A stretch of DNA of 64,000 bases from Enterococcus faecalis_A (GCA_051295955.1 JBPDWA010000001.1:310001-374000), one strand, 5' to 3'; counted from the first letter of the stretch, positions 45,527 to 55,362 are shown. The notes: generated from the sequence alone by a model not told the origin. A program made the numbers and translations.

Positions 45527-47459
45527 ACAATTGCTTAATATGCTTTAAAAAGTGTTGGTAATCGTCTTGCTCCAAGATGGCTTGCTGAATATCTTCACGT
45601 TCCATTAATTTTAATAGTATGCTGTATATTTCTTCTATATCTTCATACACTTCTTTGCTGATGGCTAGAAGAAAAACAAATTTAACCTGCTCGCCGTTCC
45701 CCCAATCTACGCCGTTGGGAAGGATTGCTACAGATACAGCTGATCGTTTAGCTAATAGCGACATGGGGTGAGGCAGTGCTAGACACTCGTTGATATTGGT
45801 TTGGTTAATTGCTTCCCGATGCATAATACTGTCATGAAAGTTCTCTGGAACAAAGCCTTTCTGAAATAATTGCCGAGTCATTTTCTTTAGTAGAACCTCT
45901 TTATCGTCAATATTTTCATGAAGATAAAATTCTTCCCGAAATAGAGTATAAATTTCACCGTTTGCTTCATTCAAATGTTCTATGAAGGGTTCGATTTTAA
46001 TGATTTCTTGGTCTAATTTAGTCATGTTGATGTAGATATGAGGGATAGTCAAAGGCTCTAACAAGACCGTAGTGATGATAAAATCAACAGTGGCAAGATT
46101 GCGGTATTGCAGCTCTACATATGAAAGACGATCAACTACCTCAATTGTTTCCTGATAGTATTTCTTGATCTTAGCTTCGATGATCCGACTCATGGCACGT
46201 CCAGTTCCGCAGACGAGTATCGCACGATATTTTCGATGAGTGCTGATGGAATTTCTCTCCATTGCGCCTGCGATGTGTAAGGCAATATAGCCGACTTCAT
46301 CTTGAGAAAAATATAAGCCATGTTTTTGGCCAACTAATTCTAAATGAGTGAGACATAAATCGTACGCTTGTGGGAAAGACTTTTGAATGGTAGCTAATAA
46401 CGGGTTATCGCGCCGGGCTTCCATTAGGTTCATATTAATGAAGCCTTCTATATGAGAAGTCAGGTCTTCAATTAATATTTTATCTTCAATCCAATTAAAA
46501 TTCGCCGTGCGTTTAAGTGCATGCAATAATTCGTCTACAACTAAGCGAGCTACCTTAACAGAAGAATGACTGATGGAAGCTGTTTCAACTAAACGTGGAG
46601 CATTCACGGCTAGATAGTAAGTAAAATAGTCCTTCTCGCCACTAGTAAGATGGATATTAAATGCTTGGTCGATCTCACTTAAAAACTGGCATAGTGCATT
46701 TTGAGCTTGTTGCTTTAAGGCCGGCACCTGCAAAGGCATTTCGCTTATCTCATGTCCTGCTAAAAAGCGGCTGATTGCTAGGGCAAAATGAGAGAGAATG
46801 TTTTTATGATAATAATCTGAATCTAATAATGCCAAAGGTGCGAGATAGTTAAGCTCTAGTTCCTTTAAAACATCCAAGTCAATCGTATCAAATAGTGCCA
46901 GCTCCATTTCAGTAAAACCAATCAAATATTCCTGCAAGTCTTTTTCAATTAACAAATCACTAATTGCCTGACGTTTCGCAAATTCGTTTCCTAAAATTTC
47001 AAAGCCGATATTTGGCCGATTAATGATTTTTAATTGATAGGTTAATAAATGGTCCCGGGCACTTTTCAAATAGGAATAAAAGGTATTTTTACTAATGAAA
47101 AGTTGGTCTAAAAAATCGTCTAAGGATAAAGGGCTTTCATTCTTAAATAAAAGAAAGAGTAAATATGTCTGACGTTCTTCGCTAGTTGCTAACAAGGAGT
47201 TCATGGAAGACATACTTTCTACCCACCAGGTATTGAATTGTTCTTTAGAATGAATCGTTAGCAAATAACCTTTTCCTCGAACAAGAGTGACTGTAGCTCC
47301 AACATTGCTTAATAGATCATTCAGATTTGCGATGTCTGTCCGCACCGTTCGCTCAGAAATTGCAAAGCTTTTAGCTAATTCCTTAATTGGAAAAGGCATG
47401 GTTTGTTTAACTAGTAGTTCTAATAGGTCATCTAATCGTTGATAAGTAAGCTTTGACAC
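45525..47459 (-). CDS. PRD-containing transcriptional regulator (BglG/MtlR-like) of the mannoside PTS
   Basis: A 644-residue activator with N-terminal helix-turn-helix domains (LAKSFAISERTVRTDIANL), two PTS regulation domains (histidines in KNILSHFALAI and DEVGYIALHIAG), an EIIB-like domain (ILVCGTGRAMSRI) and a C-terminal EIIA-like domain (ECLALPHPMSLL). PTS phosphorylation of its histidines should tie its activity to sugar supply. The GTG at 47459 is preferred because GGAGG lies 8 bases upstream; the GTG at 47468 overlaps the box. It is divergent from the PTS operon it probably controls. Confidence 0.88.
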   Translation of the reverse strand: MSKLTYQRLDDLLELLVKQTMPFPIKELAKSFAISERTVRTDIANLNDLLSNVGATVTLVRGKGYLLTIHSKEQFNTWWVESMSSMNSLLATSEERQTYLLFLLFKNESPLSLDDFLDQLFISKNTFYSYLKSARDHLLTYQLKIINRPNIGFEILGNEFAKRQAISDLLIEKDLQEYLIGFTEMELALFDTIDLDVLKELELNYLAPLALLDSDYYHKNILSHFALAISRFLAGHEISEMPLQVPALKQQAQNALCQFLSEIDQAFNIHLTSGEKDYFTYYLAVNAPRLVETASISHSSVKVARLVVDELLHALKRTANFNWIEDKILIEDLTSHIEGFINMNLMEARRDNPLLATIQKSFPQAYDLCLTHLELVGQKHGLYFSQDEVGYIALHIAGAMERNSISTHRKYRAILVCGTGRAMSRIIEAKIKKYYQETIEVVDRLSYVELQYRNLATVDFIITTVLLEPLTIPHIYINMTKLDQEIIKIEPFIEHLNEANGEIYTLFREEFYLHENIDDKEVLLKKMTRQLFQKGFVPENFHDSIMHREAINQTNINECLALPHPMSLLAKRSAVSVAILPNGVDWGNGEQVKFVFLLAISKEVYEDIEEIYSILLKLMEREDIQQAILEQDDYQHFLKHIKQL

Positions 47460-47532
47460 TTGGTTCACCTCCGGACTTGACTTAATTATACAATATACAA
47501 GAAACGATTAGAATGGTGTATGGGTCCTACAG

Positions 47533-47565
47533 TTTTCCAAAAAAGTTGGAAGTCTTTTTGGAAAA
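47533..47565. promoter_or_regulatory. Inverted-repeat operator candidate
   Basis: TTTTCCAAAAA (47533-47543) and TTTTTGGAAAA (47555-47565), perfect 11-bp arms with an 11-base spacer (22-base centre distance, about two helical turns). It lies between the divergent regulator and PTS genes, 36 bases upstream of the cre/-35 region. Confidence 0.65.
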
Positions 47566-47600
47566 TGGATTACTAACTAATTGCCAAATTAATCGGAAAA

Positions 47601-47637
47601 TGAAAGTGTTTACATAAAGCTCTTTAGCTCGTAAATT
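47601..47637 (+). promoter_or_regulatory. cre-like site overlapping the PTS promoter
   Basis: TGAAAGTGTTTACA (47601-47614) matches the CcpA box TGWAANCGNTNWCA with one mismatch. Its last six bases are a -35 box TTTACA, followed 17 bases later by TAAATT (47632-47637). CcpA binding here would block the promoter when glucose is present. Confidence 0.7.
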
Positions 47638-47826
47638 AGACGTATAAAACGATGCCAGTTTTATTTGCTACGTTTGCAGCTTAATAAAATGGTGTGCTTT
47701 CGAAGGATACTAAATTTTTTCCAATATGTAACATCCTACGAATGAATTAGCTAATCTTTAGCAGGCGGGCACTTGTTTTATGAATCAACAAATAAATGCC
47801 AAAACTACTAGAAAGGAGCCTCCGGT

Positions 47827-48288
47827 ATGGACTTTAAAGAATCAAATATTCTTTTGGATGTAGCGGCCGCTACAAAAGAAGAATTATTTGAAGTTATTGC
47901 AAATTATGCCTATGAATTAGGCTATGTTACAGATGCGGCTGACATTTGTCGAGCGTTTAATGAACGGGAAGCAGAATGTTCCACTGGCTTGCAGGATGGT
48001 TTTGCAATTCCTCATGCAAAAGCAACGACGATTGTGGAGCCAACAGTTTTATTTGTTCGTTTGAAGCATGGCATTGAATGGGAGACCTTCGATGATTCTG
48101 AAGTAAAAACTGTTTTTGCTTTAATGGTTCCCAAGCAAGACGAAGGTACAGTCCATTTAGAAATGTTAAGCCGCTTAGCGACGGCTTTGTTAGAAGCTGA
48201 ATTTATTCAGAAAATTCAACAATCAGATAGTCAAGCAACATTGGTTGAATTAATAAAAAAAGAAATGATTGGAGAGCGAATGATATGA
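47827..48288 (+). CDS. PTS EIIA, fructose/mannitol family
   Basis: A 153-residue EIIA type 2 domain. The phosphorylated histidine is in DGFAIPHAKAT. It passes phosphate from HPr to the EIIB below. Start ATG 47827 follows GAAAGGAGCC. It overlaps the EIIB gene by 4 bases. EIIA, EIIB and EIIC are separate chains here. Confidence 0.92.
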   Translation: MDFKESNILLDVAAATKEELFEVIANYAYELGYVTDAADICRAFNEREAECSTGLQDGFAIPHAKATTIVEPTVLFVRLKHGIEWETFDDSEVKTVFALMVPKQDEGTVHLEMLSRLATALLEAEFIQKIQQSDSQATLVELIKKEMIGERMI

Positions 48289-48608
48289 AAATCGTAGGAA
48301 TTTCTGCTTGTCCGGCAGGATTAGCACACACACCAATGGCAGCTAAAGCATTAGAAAAAGCCGGCGTAAAATTGGGGTATGACGTCAAGATAGAACAACA
48401 AGGAGCTTTAGGGCAAGTCAATGAGATTACCGCAGCAGAAGCAAACGAGGCCGATTTTTTACTGTTGGCAACGGATCAAAAAGTTGTTGGAATGGAACGT
48501 TTTGAGGGAAAACCGCAGCTTCGAGTAAATATCAATGCCTGCATTAAAGCACCGGAAGCTGTTTTGAAAAAATGTGTCGCTGCTGTTCAACAAAGACAGG
48601 CAGATTAA
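48285..48608 (+). CDS. PTS EIIB, fructose family
   Basis: A 107-residue EIIB of the fructose family with the phosphocysteine in GISACPAGLAHTPMAA near residue 8. It accepts phosphate from EIIA and gives it to the incoming sugar. Confidence 0.93.
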   Translation: MKIVGISACPAGLAHTPMAAKALEKAGVKLGYDVKIEQQGALGQVNEITAAEANEADFLLLATDQKVVGMERFEGKPQLRVNINACIKAPEAVLKKCVAAVQQRQAD

Positions 48609-48626
48609 AGAAAAGAGGCAATTGTG

Positions 48627-49730
48627 ATGAAAAAAATACTAGCAGATTTCAAAGGTCACCTAATGAGCGGGATCAGTTTTATCTTGCCGTTAATTATTGG
48701 TGCATCCCTAGTTGTTGCAATTCCCAAAATGATTGCTCTTGGCATGGGGATAACCAGTTTAGATCCATATGCAAAAGCAGAAGGCTTCAGGCACTCACTT
48801 TATTTGATTGAACAGGTTGGTTGGACCGGTATTGGCCTGATCAATACGGTGTTAGCTGGATTTATTGCCTATTCGATTGGTGACAAAGCCGCATTAGGCG
48901 CTGGGTTTATTGGCGGAGCAGTGGCAACTAGTACTAATGCCGGCTTCTTAGGCGCTGTCATCGCTGGTTTCTTAGCTGGCTACTTAGTAAAATGGATGAA
49001 AGAAAAAATTAAATTACCGGAGTCATTCTCAGGTGTTATGCCATTAGTCATCTTGCCGTTTATTGCAACCTTATCGGTAGCCATCGTGATGGGGGCCTTG
49101 CTATCTGTTCCGCTGGCCTGGATCAATACTAGTCTAGTTGATTGGATCCGCAATATGATCGAAAACAATGTGAACAAGATCTTGCTTGCTATGATTATGG
49201 GAGCGATGATCGGTTCTGATTTAGGGGGACCAGTGAATAAAGCTGCTTGGATGGCCGGAAATGTGTTATTAACAGAAGGCGTTTATTTACCAGCTATTAT
49301 CGTGAATGTCGCAATTTGTGCGGTACCATTTGGGTATGCGCTAGCAACTTTATTTCATAAAAAACGTTTCAACAAAGAATTATTGGATGCTGGACGCAAT
49401 AATTTTGTAATGGGTTTTATAGGAATTACAGAAGGAGCGATTCCATTTACTTTAGTGAATCCGCTGCGCTTAGTTCCAATCAATATGCTTGGCGGTGCGA
49501 TTGCTTCTGGATTAGGTGTTGCGCTTGGAATGTATGCCAAAATGCCGCCAGTTGGAGGAATTTATGGGTTCTTCACAGTTGGCAACGGCTGGGCATACTT
49601 GGTTGGTTTATTTGTCGGTGCTGCCTTTATCGGATTTATTGCTCCATTATTCGTCAACTTCAATAAACAAGAAGAATCATCAGAAGAGATTGAATTAGAA
49701 GACATCGATATCACTTTCGAAAACGAATAA
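48627..49730 (+). CDS. PTS EIIC, fructose/mannosylglycerate type
   Basis: A 367-residue membrane permease of the fructose PTS family (LMSGISFILPLIIGASLVVA, GGPVNKAAWMAG, GITEGAIPF). ATG 48627 is preferred over GTG 48624 for spacing to AAGAGG. With a GH38 alpha-mannosidase and a ROK kinase downstream, the substrate is probably an alpha-mannoside such as mannosylglycerate (as in E. coli MngAB) or a mannobiose-like sugar. The exact sugar is not readable. Confidence 0.88.
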   Translation: MKKILADFKGHLMSGISFILPLIIGASLVVAIPKMIALGMGITSLDPYAKAEGFRHSLYLIEQVGWTGIGLINTVLAGFIAYSIGDKAALGAGFIGGAVATSTNAGFLGAVIAGFLAGYLVKWMKEKIKLPESFSGVMPLVILPFIATLSVAIVMGALLSVPLAWINTSLVDWIRNMIENNVNKILLAMIMGAMIGSDLGGPVNKAAWMAGNVLLTEGVYLPAIIVNVAICAVPFGYALATLFHKKRFNKELLDAGRNNFVMGFIGITEGAIPFTLVNPLRLVPINMLGGAIASGLGVALGMYAKMPPVGGIYGFFTVGNGWAYLVGLFVGAAFIGFIAPLFVNFNKQEESSEEIELEDIDITFENE

Positions 49731-49741
49731 GGTAAAAAAAT

Positions 49742-49782
49742 AATAGGTACTGGCGATAAAAATCGTTGAGTACCTATTTTAT
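49742..49782 (+). terminator. Hairpin between EIIC and mannosidase genes
   Basis: Arms AATAGGTACT and AGTACCTATT (49742-49751 and 49769-49778), with an inner CGAT/ATCG pair, followed by TTATT. Probably a partial terminator or processing site that lowers downstream expression. Confidence 0.55.
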
Positions 49783-49804
49783 TCAAAATGAGAGGAGCTT
49801 TTCA

Positions 49805-52480
49805 ATGAAAAAAACTGTACACGTGGTCCCTCACACTCATTGGGACCGAGAATGGTATTTTACGACTAGCCGTTCAAAAATCTATTTAATTCATGATCTG
49901 AAAAATGTCTTGGAACAACTGGAAAAGGATAATCCTTACAACAGTTTTGTTTTAGATGGACAAGCGTCTTTGTTAGATGACTATCTAAAATGGCGTCCAC
50001 AAGATAGAGACAGGATAAAAAAGCTTGTCAAACAAGGCAAGCTGATAATTGGTCCTTGGTATACCCAAACCGATCAACTGGTGATTTCAGGAGAAAGTAT
50101 TGTCCGCAACATGTTTTATGGCATGAAAACTTGTGAAGCATTCGGCGCTTATATGAATGTGGGCTATGTTCCGGATTCTTTTGGACAAGCAGCCAGTATG
50201 CCGCAAATTTATCGTGAGTTTGGTATTTGTGATACAATGTTTTGGCGAGGTGTGAGTGATGATGATGTAAGGCATACAGAGTATAAATGGCGTGGGGAAG
50301 ATGGTTCGGTAGTCAATGTCTATCAAATCCCAAGCGGTTATTATATTGGCGGGGCAATTCCTGAAACGGAAGCAAATTTAGCTGAATTCTTACATGAAGA
50401 ACCATTTAAGACTACTTGGAGACGCAGCTCCACCGACCAGGTCTATTTTCCTAATGGTTTCGATCAAGCACCGGTACGGGAGAATTTACCGAAACTGATT
50501 GAGCAAATGAATGAGCTTTACCAAGATGAATATGAACTACAGTTTTCGACAATTGAAAACTATATCGCTGCTGTTAAAGAACGTCACCCGGACTTAGAAG
50601 AAATTGCTGGAGAGCTGACTAACGGTAAATTAATGCGTATTCACAAGACGATTTTTTCTTCCCGTTCCGACATAAAAGCAATGAACACTAAAATTCAACA
50701 TTATCTAGTGAATGTGATGGAGCCAATCTTAACGATGGCATTGCAATTAGGCTTTGAATATCCGGTAGAAACAGTTAAAGAAATCTGGAAGCTAATGTTT
50801 GAGAACGCAGCACATGACTCCATCGGCTCTTGTGTATCGGATACGACTAATGAAGATGTCTATTTACGCTATAAGCAAGCCCGTGATCTTTCTATAAATT
50901 TAGTAGAATTGACGCTACGTCAAATTTCAATGGCGATTAATAACCCACAGGCGCAAGCAATCACCCTCACTTTGTTCAATACCTTTGAAACTGAGCGTGA
51001 TGGTGTGATTGAAGCACAAGTCTATTTGCCACAAAAAGAATTCGCACTTCTTGATCAATCAGGGAATTGTTTGTCATATACGGTTTTAGAATGGATTGAT
51101 CAAACAGAATATGTCTTGAATCAAGGCAATGTGTTGAACCCGGTGAAAGAAATCTACTTGCCAGTAAAAGTCTACAAAGCCAGAATCGCTATCGAAACCA
51201 CCGAGATACCAAGTAGCGGCTATACCCAACTGACAATTGATTTAAAAGGTGATAGCAGTGTAGCGATACAAAAACGGTCAAGCAATATGATTGAAAATGA
51301 GTTTTATCAAATGACAATTAACATGAACGGTTCGCTAGATGTTTTAGATAAAACCAATGGTGTTCTCTACAAAGATCAAGGCATCATTGAGGAAAATGGC
51401 GATGCTGGCGATTCATTCAACTACTCTCCACCAGTGAAGGATTGGGTGATTTCATCAGCTGATTTTGAACCGATCATCACGGTTCGGCAATCGGATATTT
51501 ATCAGTCAATACGTTTGGAATTCTTATTAAAAGTACCGAAGAATCTAACACAACGAGCTGAGCAGAAAGTATCAGTAGAGTTACCGATCGTTCTTGAAGT
51601 TGTTTTAAAGAAAAAGTCGCCTATCATTGATTTTAAACTAACCGTTGAAAATCAACAGGTGGATAGCCACCGGGTTTGTGTGTTATTTGATACTCATATC
51701 GCTTCGAAATTTTCCATCGCTGATCAGCAATTTGGTACGCTGCAGCGTCCGGTCGTCTTCGAAAAAGAAATGGCTCTTTGGAAAGCGAATAAGGAGCAAT
51801 GGAATGAACAGCCTATTGCAATCGAGACTTGTCAATCTTTTGCTAGTCTTTTTGATGAAGCTCGTGGTGTTGCGGTCATGCCAAAAGGGGTACGGGAATA
51901 TGAGATTATTGGTGAACAATTTGATACGATTCGCTTAACAATTTTCCGAACCTATGGTTTTATGGGGAAAGAGAATCTGTTGTATCGTCCTGGCCGTGCT
52001 TCCGGGGAGTCGGTAATTGCTACTCCAGATGCACAATGCCATAAAACGATGAGTTTTGATTTTTCGGTGGCTTATTTTGCCGAAGGATTTGACCAAGCAA
52101 ATGTGGCTCAATTGGCGAAGCAAGCGGTAACGCCCATTACAGTTTATCAATATGCCGATTTTTTAAATTCTCGTTTGATTTTTACCTTGGAAGCTGTAGC
52201 ACAAACGTTGCCTGCAAGCTATAGCTTACTTAAAATAAAAGGTAATTTAACCTTAAGTGCTCTGAAAAAAGCAGAAGAACGACCAGGCTATATCTTGCGT
52301 CTTTATAATGGCTTAGTAAAGGGGACAGGACATGCAGCAATTACATTCAATCATCCCATTAAGGTTGCGGAAAAAGTTGACTTGAAAGAGAAAATAAAGG
52401 AACCACTGTCAATAAAAAATGATACAATAGAGCTTGAAAATGTCGGGCATGCGAAATTTGTGACCTTGTATGTGGAATGA
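49805..52480 (+). CDS. mngB: Alpha-mannosidase, GH38 (MngB-like)
   Basis: An 891-residue cytosolic glycoside hydrolase. GH38 motifs are PHTHWDREWY (zinc-binding His and Asp) at residues 8-17, GYVPDSFGQAASMPQI with the nucleophile Asp, and NAAHDSIGSCVSD with a further zinc ligand. It would cleave the phosphorylated mannoside brought in by the PTS. ATG 49805 follows GAGAGGAGC; the longer frame from 49766 covers the hairpin. Confidence 0.92.
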   Translation: MKKTVHVVPHTHWDREWYFTTSRSKIYLIHDLKNVLEQLEKDNPYNSFVLDGQASLLDDYLKWRPQDRDRIKKLVKQGKLIIGPWYTQTDQLVISGESIVRNMFYGMKTCEAFGAYMNVGYVPDSFGQAASMPQIYREFGICDTMFWRGVSDDDVRHTEYKWRGEDGSVVNVYQIPSGYYIGGAIPETEANLAEFLHEEPFKTTWRRSSTDQVYFPNGFDQAPVRENLPKLIEQMNELYQDEYELQFSTIENYIAAVKERHPDLEEIAGELTNGKLMRIHKTIFSSRSDIKAMNTKIQHYLVNVMEPILTMALQLGFEYPVETVKEIWKLMFENAAHDSIGSCVSDTTNEDVYLRYKQARDLSINLVELTLRQISMAINNPQAQAITLTLFNTFETERDGVIEAQVYLPQKEFALLDQSGNCLSYTVLEWIDQTEYVLNQGNVLNPVKEIYLPVKVYKARIAIETTEIPSSGYTQLTIDLKGDSSVAIQKRSSNMIENEFYQMTINMNGSLDVLDKTNGVLYKDQGIIEENGDAGDSFNYSPPVKDWVISSADFEPIITVRQSDIYQSIRLEFLLKVPKNLTQRAEQKVSVELPIVLEVVLKKKSPIIDFKLTVENQQVDSHRVCVLFDTHIASKFSIADQQFGTLQRPVVFEKEMALWKANKEQWNEQPIAIETCQSFASLFDEARGVAVMPKGVREYEIIGEQFDTIRLTIFRTYGFMGKENLLYRPGRASGESVIATPDAQCHKTMSFDFSVAYFAEGFDQANVAQLAKQAVTPITVYQYADFLNSRLIFTLEAVAQTLPASYSLLKIKGNLTLSALKKAEERPGYILRLYNGLVKGTGHAAITFNHPIKVAEKVDLKEKIKEPLSIKNDTIELENVGHAKFVTLYVE

Positions 52481-52506
52481 ATCTAAATGATTGTAGGTGA
52501 AGTTTA

Positions 52507-53388
52507 ATGGAAAAGTTATTTGGCGGAATCGAAGCCGGTGGCACAAAATTTATTTGCTCTGTAGGAAATAGTGCTTTGGAAATCGTTGAGTGTGTCAGCT
52601 ATCCGACGACTACACCAGAAGAAACAATGACCTCAGTAATCGGCTTCTTCAAGAAATACGCAACTTCATTGGCTAGCATTGGCATTGGTTCGTTTGGTCC
52701 CATCGATATTCATCGAGAGTCAAAAACCTATGGCTACATCACTTCTACGCCTAAACTAGCATGGCAGAATTATGATTTTGTCGGTATGATGAAAAATGAA
52801 TTTGCTGTACCAATTGCTTGGACGACTGACGTGAACGCTGCTTGTTATGGCGAATATGTGAAAGGTCGCGGCAATGGTGTTAATAGTGTCGTATATTATA
52901 CGATCGGTACAGGTATCGGCGGTGGTGCTTTGTACAAAGGCAATTTCGTTGAAGGCTTTAGCCACCCAGAAATGGGACATGTGCTGGTAAGTCGAAATTC
53001 GGAAGATGATTTTGAAGGTAATTGTCCTTTCCACGGCCAGTGTTTGGAAGGCATGGCCGCAGGTCCAGCTATTGAAAAACGGTTAGGACGTAAAGGCCAA
53101 GAATTAAGTGCAGACGATCCTTATTGGGAGATCGAAGCGGATTACATCGCTCAATGTGCCTATAACACGACCTTGATGTTCTCGCCGGATGTGATCATTT
53201 TTGGCGGTGGCGTGATGCAACAAGAGCACTTAGTTCAGAAAGTTCGTACCCGATTCAAAGAGCTAGTGAATGACTATGTGAAAACGCCTGAACTTGAAAA
53301 GTATATCGTAACGCCTGAATTAGGTAATAATGCTGGAACAATTGGGTGTTTAGCCTTAGCACGAGAAGCAACATTAAGTTTTCAATAA
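52507..53388 (+). CDS. ROK family fructokinase/mannokinase
   Basis: A 293-residue ROK sugar kinase. It has the ATP motif GGIEAGGTKF at residues 5-14, the zinc/ROK-type segment HPEMGHVLV, CPFHGQCLEGMAAGPA typical of fructokinases of this family, and IIFGGGVMQQ. It probably phosphorylates the mannose or other hexose freed by the mannosidase. Start ATG 52507 is 27 bases after mngB. Confidence 0.88.
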   Translation: MEKLFGGIEAGGTKFICSVGNSALEIVECVSYPTTTPEETMTSVIGFFKKYATSLASIGIGSFGPIDIHRESKTYGYITSTPKLAWQNYDFVGMMKNEFAVPIAWTTDVNAACYGEYVKGRGNGVNSVVYYTIGTGIGGGALYKGNFVEGFSHPEMGHVLVSRNSEDDFEGNCPFHGQCLEGMAAGPAIEKRLGRKGQELSADDPYWEIEADYIAQCAYNTTLMFSPDVIIFGGGVMQQEHLVQKVRTRFKELVNDYVKTPELEKYIVTPELGNNAGTIGCLALAREATLSFQ

Positions 53389-53405
53389 AAAGTATTTATT
53401 CTCTA

Positions 53406-53453
53406 AAGCAAACTCGAAACGTTAGATAAAACTTTAACGTTTCGAGTTTGCTT
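53406..53453 (+). terminator. Terminator after the ROK kinase gene
   Basis: Perfect 18-bp arms (53406-53423 and 53436-53453) with a 12-base loop. Confidence 0.85.
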
Positions 53454-54140
53454 GTTAATTTAGCAGCTTATTGCATGTAAAAATGAATAAGAAAAAATCG
53501 TATGGTCATAATATTATGAGTGTCTTGTGGTGCTATTTGAGGACTTATCCACCAGTTTTGGCTAATTGCTACTTTTATTTTACAAAGGGGGATAGCTTTT
53601 CTCATCCATGTTCTTTTGTTATTTTAATCCGGATTAAGCAGTGGGGTTTATTTATTCAATTCTTTGATAAGTAAGTGATAGATGACTCCAATGCTTTCGT
53701 AATAAGAACTTGAAATGATATATCGGCTCCGTTTCTTTTACATTATTACCAATGTCTTAAAGGAGCTAGAACAAAACGACGTCATTATACGAGAAATAGA
53801 TCCGTAATTTTTAACTAAAGTTAAATATAATCTAATTTCAAAAAGAAGAAAGCTTAATTTCTACACTTAGAAATTATCTGCACTTAAAGTGAACTGAACC
53901 CCCTGACAGTGTAAATTATTACACCCTGGATCGTGATTCAAAGTCAGGTCTTACTACCGTCTCTGTTTGTTTATAGACAAATAATATTTGGGCTGTCCAA
54001 AGGCATTGGGTAAGTAATATTAAGAAAACCCGTGGAGATTTTTATAGGATTAGCGAAAATATAGTTTTGTTTTGCTAACGGAGTAAATTTACTTTTACAT
54101 CAGTTTAAGATAAAACAAAGAAATAGCTAACTTAAAGAAT

Positions 54141-54310
54141 GTGAGACAAAAGTAAGGAATACTCTTCCTTTATACACTAAAACGAATAAATGATGTAATA
54201 GAAGGAATTCTATAGGGAAATAAGCTGAGATTCACAAAAATTTTAAAAGCAAGTTTTGTAAATTCCCTCTTATTTTTTAGATTTAATACTTCTCCTCCAA
54301 CTCCTTTTTT
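54141..54310. repeat. Interspersed palindromic element, copy 2
   Basis: Aligns over its length with 32768-32940: a small hairpin (AAGGAA/TTCCTT), then TTATACAcTAAAA, AGAAGGAaTTCTAT, AATAAGCTGAgATTCAC, and a matching right side ending in TACTTCT and CTCCTTTTTT. Its hairpin arms have more mismatches than in copy 1, so it looks older or decayed. Confidence 0.65.
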
Positions 54311-54423
54311 ATTTAAAACTATTTACTAAAGAGCACTATAATTAGTGGTAATGTATACGTAAGTATTTTTTCAACACAAGCTTACTTTACAGTTTTGTTC
54401 ATAGCTTTTGGCTCTGTTTTCTC

Positions 54424-54461
54424 CTGGCAACTGGGTTATTTACAGTGCCAGGAGAATTTCT
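54424..54461 (-). terminator. Terminator of ulaR
   Basis: CTCCTGGCA (54421-54429) and TGCCAGGAG (54447-54455) are complementary and lie just downstream of the ulaR stop on the minus strand, with TTTTCTC context on one side. Confidence 0.6.
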
Positions 54462-54478
54462 CGCTCTCATTCTTTCAT

Positions 54479-55243
54479 TCAATCAACCTGAACAACTTTT
54501 ATCCCGGTATTTTTGATTTTCTTTAAGAGTTTTGGTGAACAGAAATTATCTGTGATCAGATAATCAAAAATAGCTACATCTGCAATTTTGAATTTTGAAG
54601 TCAAGCCGATTTTTCGATGATCAGCAACTAAAATTTTGCATTTTACTGTCTTGTTAATCATCACTTCATTAATGGTGGATTCATTCAATATTTTTGTCGT
54701 AACGCCATTTTCTACACTGACCCCACTACAACCAATCACACAAATATCCGCATTCATTGAAGCAATCGTACTTAGAGCAATATCTCCCACTAAGGTTTCT
54801 TTAGGAAAACGCATCTCTCCTCCCGTTAAAATGTAACTACAATTGTTTTTGTGGGGAGAAGCAGTGACTTTTACATTATTAGTGACGACAGTCAGATGAT
54901 TGGAATGAATAAAATCCAACGTTTTCAGGGCTGTTGAACTTGAATTAATGAAAATCGTGTCATAGTCACTGATGTATTTACTAGCCGTTCTGGCAATTGC
55001 TCGTTTAATTCGTTCAGGACCAGACTGATCAAAATCAGTTTTGTTTTCATAGTTATAGGAGCAATAACCGTACTGACGATTGATATCATTTTTTTCTTCC
55101 AATAAAAGTAGATCTCTGCGAATTGTACTAACTGATACACCTAATGAATCTGCTAACTCAAGCGTTGTCATTTGCTTTGTTTGCTGGAGCAGCTCCAAAA
55201 TATTCTGTTGGCGTTTTTCAATGTTGACCAGTGAATTTTTCAT
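54479..55243 (-). CDS. ulaR: DeoR-family regulator of the ascorbate operon
   Basis: A 254-residue repressor with a DeoR helix-turn-helix (MTTLELADSLGVSVSTIRRDL, residues 25-45) and a DeoRC sugar-phosphate sensor domain (IFINSSSTAL, VVTNN, GGEMR, CVIGCSGV, ILVADHRKIG). ATG 55243 follows GGAGGG. It is divergent from ulaG, so UlaR is the natural name; an L-ascorbate-6-phosphate effector is inferred from that context. Confidence 0.85.
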   Translation of the reverse strand: MKNSLVNIEKRQQNILELLQQTKQMTTLELADSLGVSVSTIRRDLLLLEEKNDINRQYGYCSYNYENKTDFDQSGPERIKRAIARTASKYISDYDTIFINSSSTALKTLDFIHSNHLTVVTNNVKVTASPHKNNCSYILTGGEMRFPKETLVGDIALSTIASMNADICVIGCSGVSVENGVTTKILNESTINEVMINKTVKCKILVADHRKIGLTSKFKIADVAIFDYLITDNFCSPKLLKKIKNTGIKVVQVD

Positions 55244-55313
55244 TGTGTTCCCTCCGAATTAAGATGTGAAAGTTTAAAATAATAAGATTGAATAAGATAT
55301 TCGTTTAAAATTT

Positions 55314-55327
55314 TTTAACCGTTTACA
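55314..55327 (+). promoter_or_regulatory. cre-like site of the ula operon
   Basis: TTTAACCGTTTACA matches TGWAANCGNTNWCA with one mismatch. As in the mannoside locus, its end is a TTTACA that could be a -35 box; the matching -10 is weak (around 55345-55352). It suggests glucose repression through CcpA. Confidence 0.6.
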
Positions 55328-55362
55328 TTGTACTGAAGAAATCAACTAAATGGCGTAAAAAA

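Larger units (their letters stand above)
53454..54478. other. Noncoding gap between the mannoside and ula loci
   Basis: About 1 kb without a supported gene. A 67-codon frame at 53471-53674 has poor initiation signals and an unusual composition, so it is not called. The gap holds copy 2 of the palindromic element (54141-54310). Just before the end of ulaR (about 54424-54461) is a pair of CTCCTGGCA/TGCCAGGAG arms, which make a minus-strand terminator. Confidence 0.5.

Noticed and set aside
53471..53674. 67-codon frame after the ROK kinase
   Set aside because: No ribosome site; it starts just behind a strong terminator; Cys/Tyr/Phe-rich text without a family.
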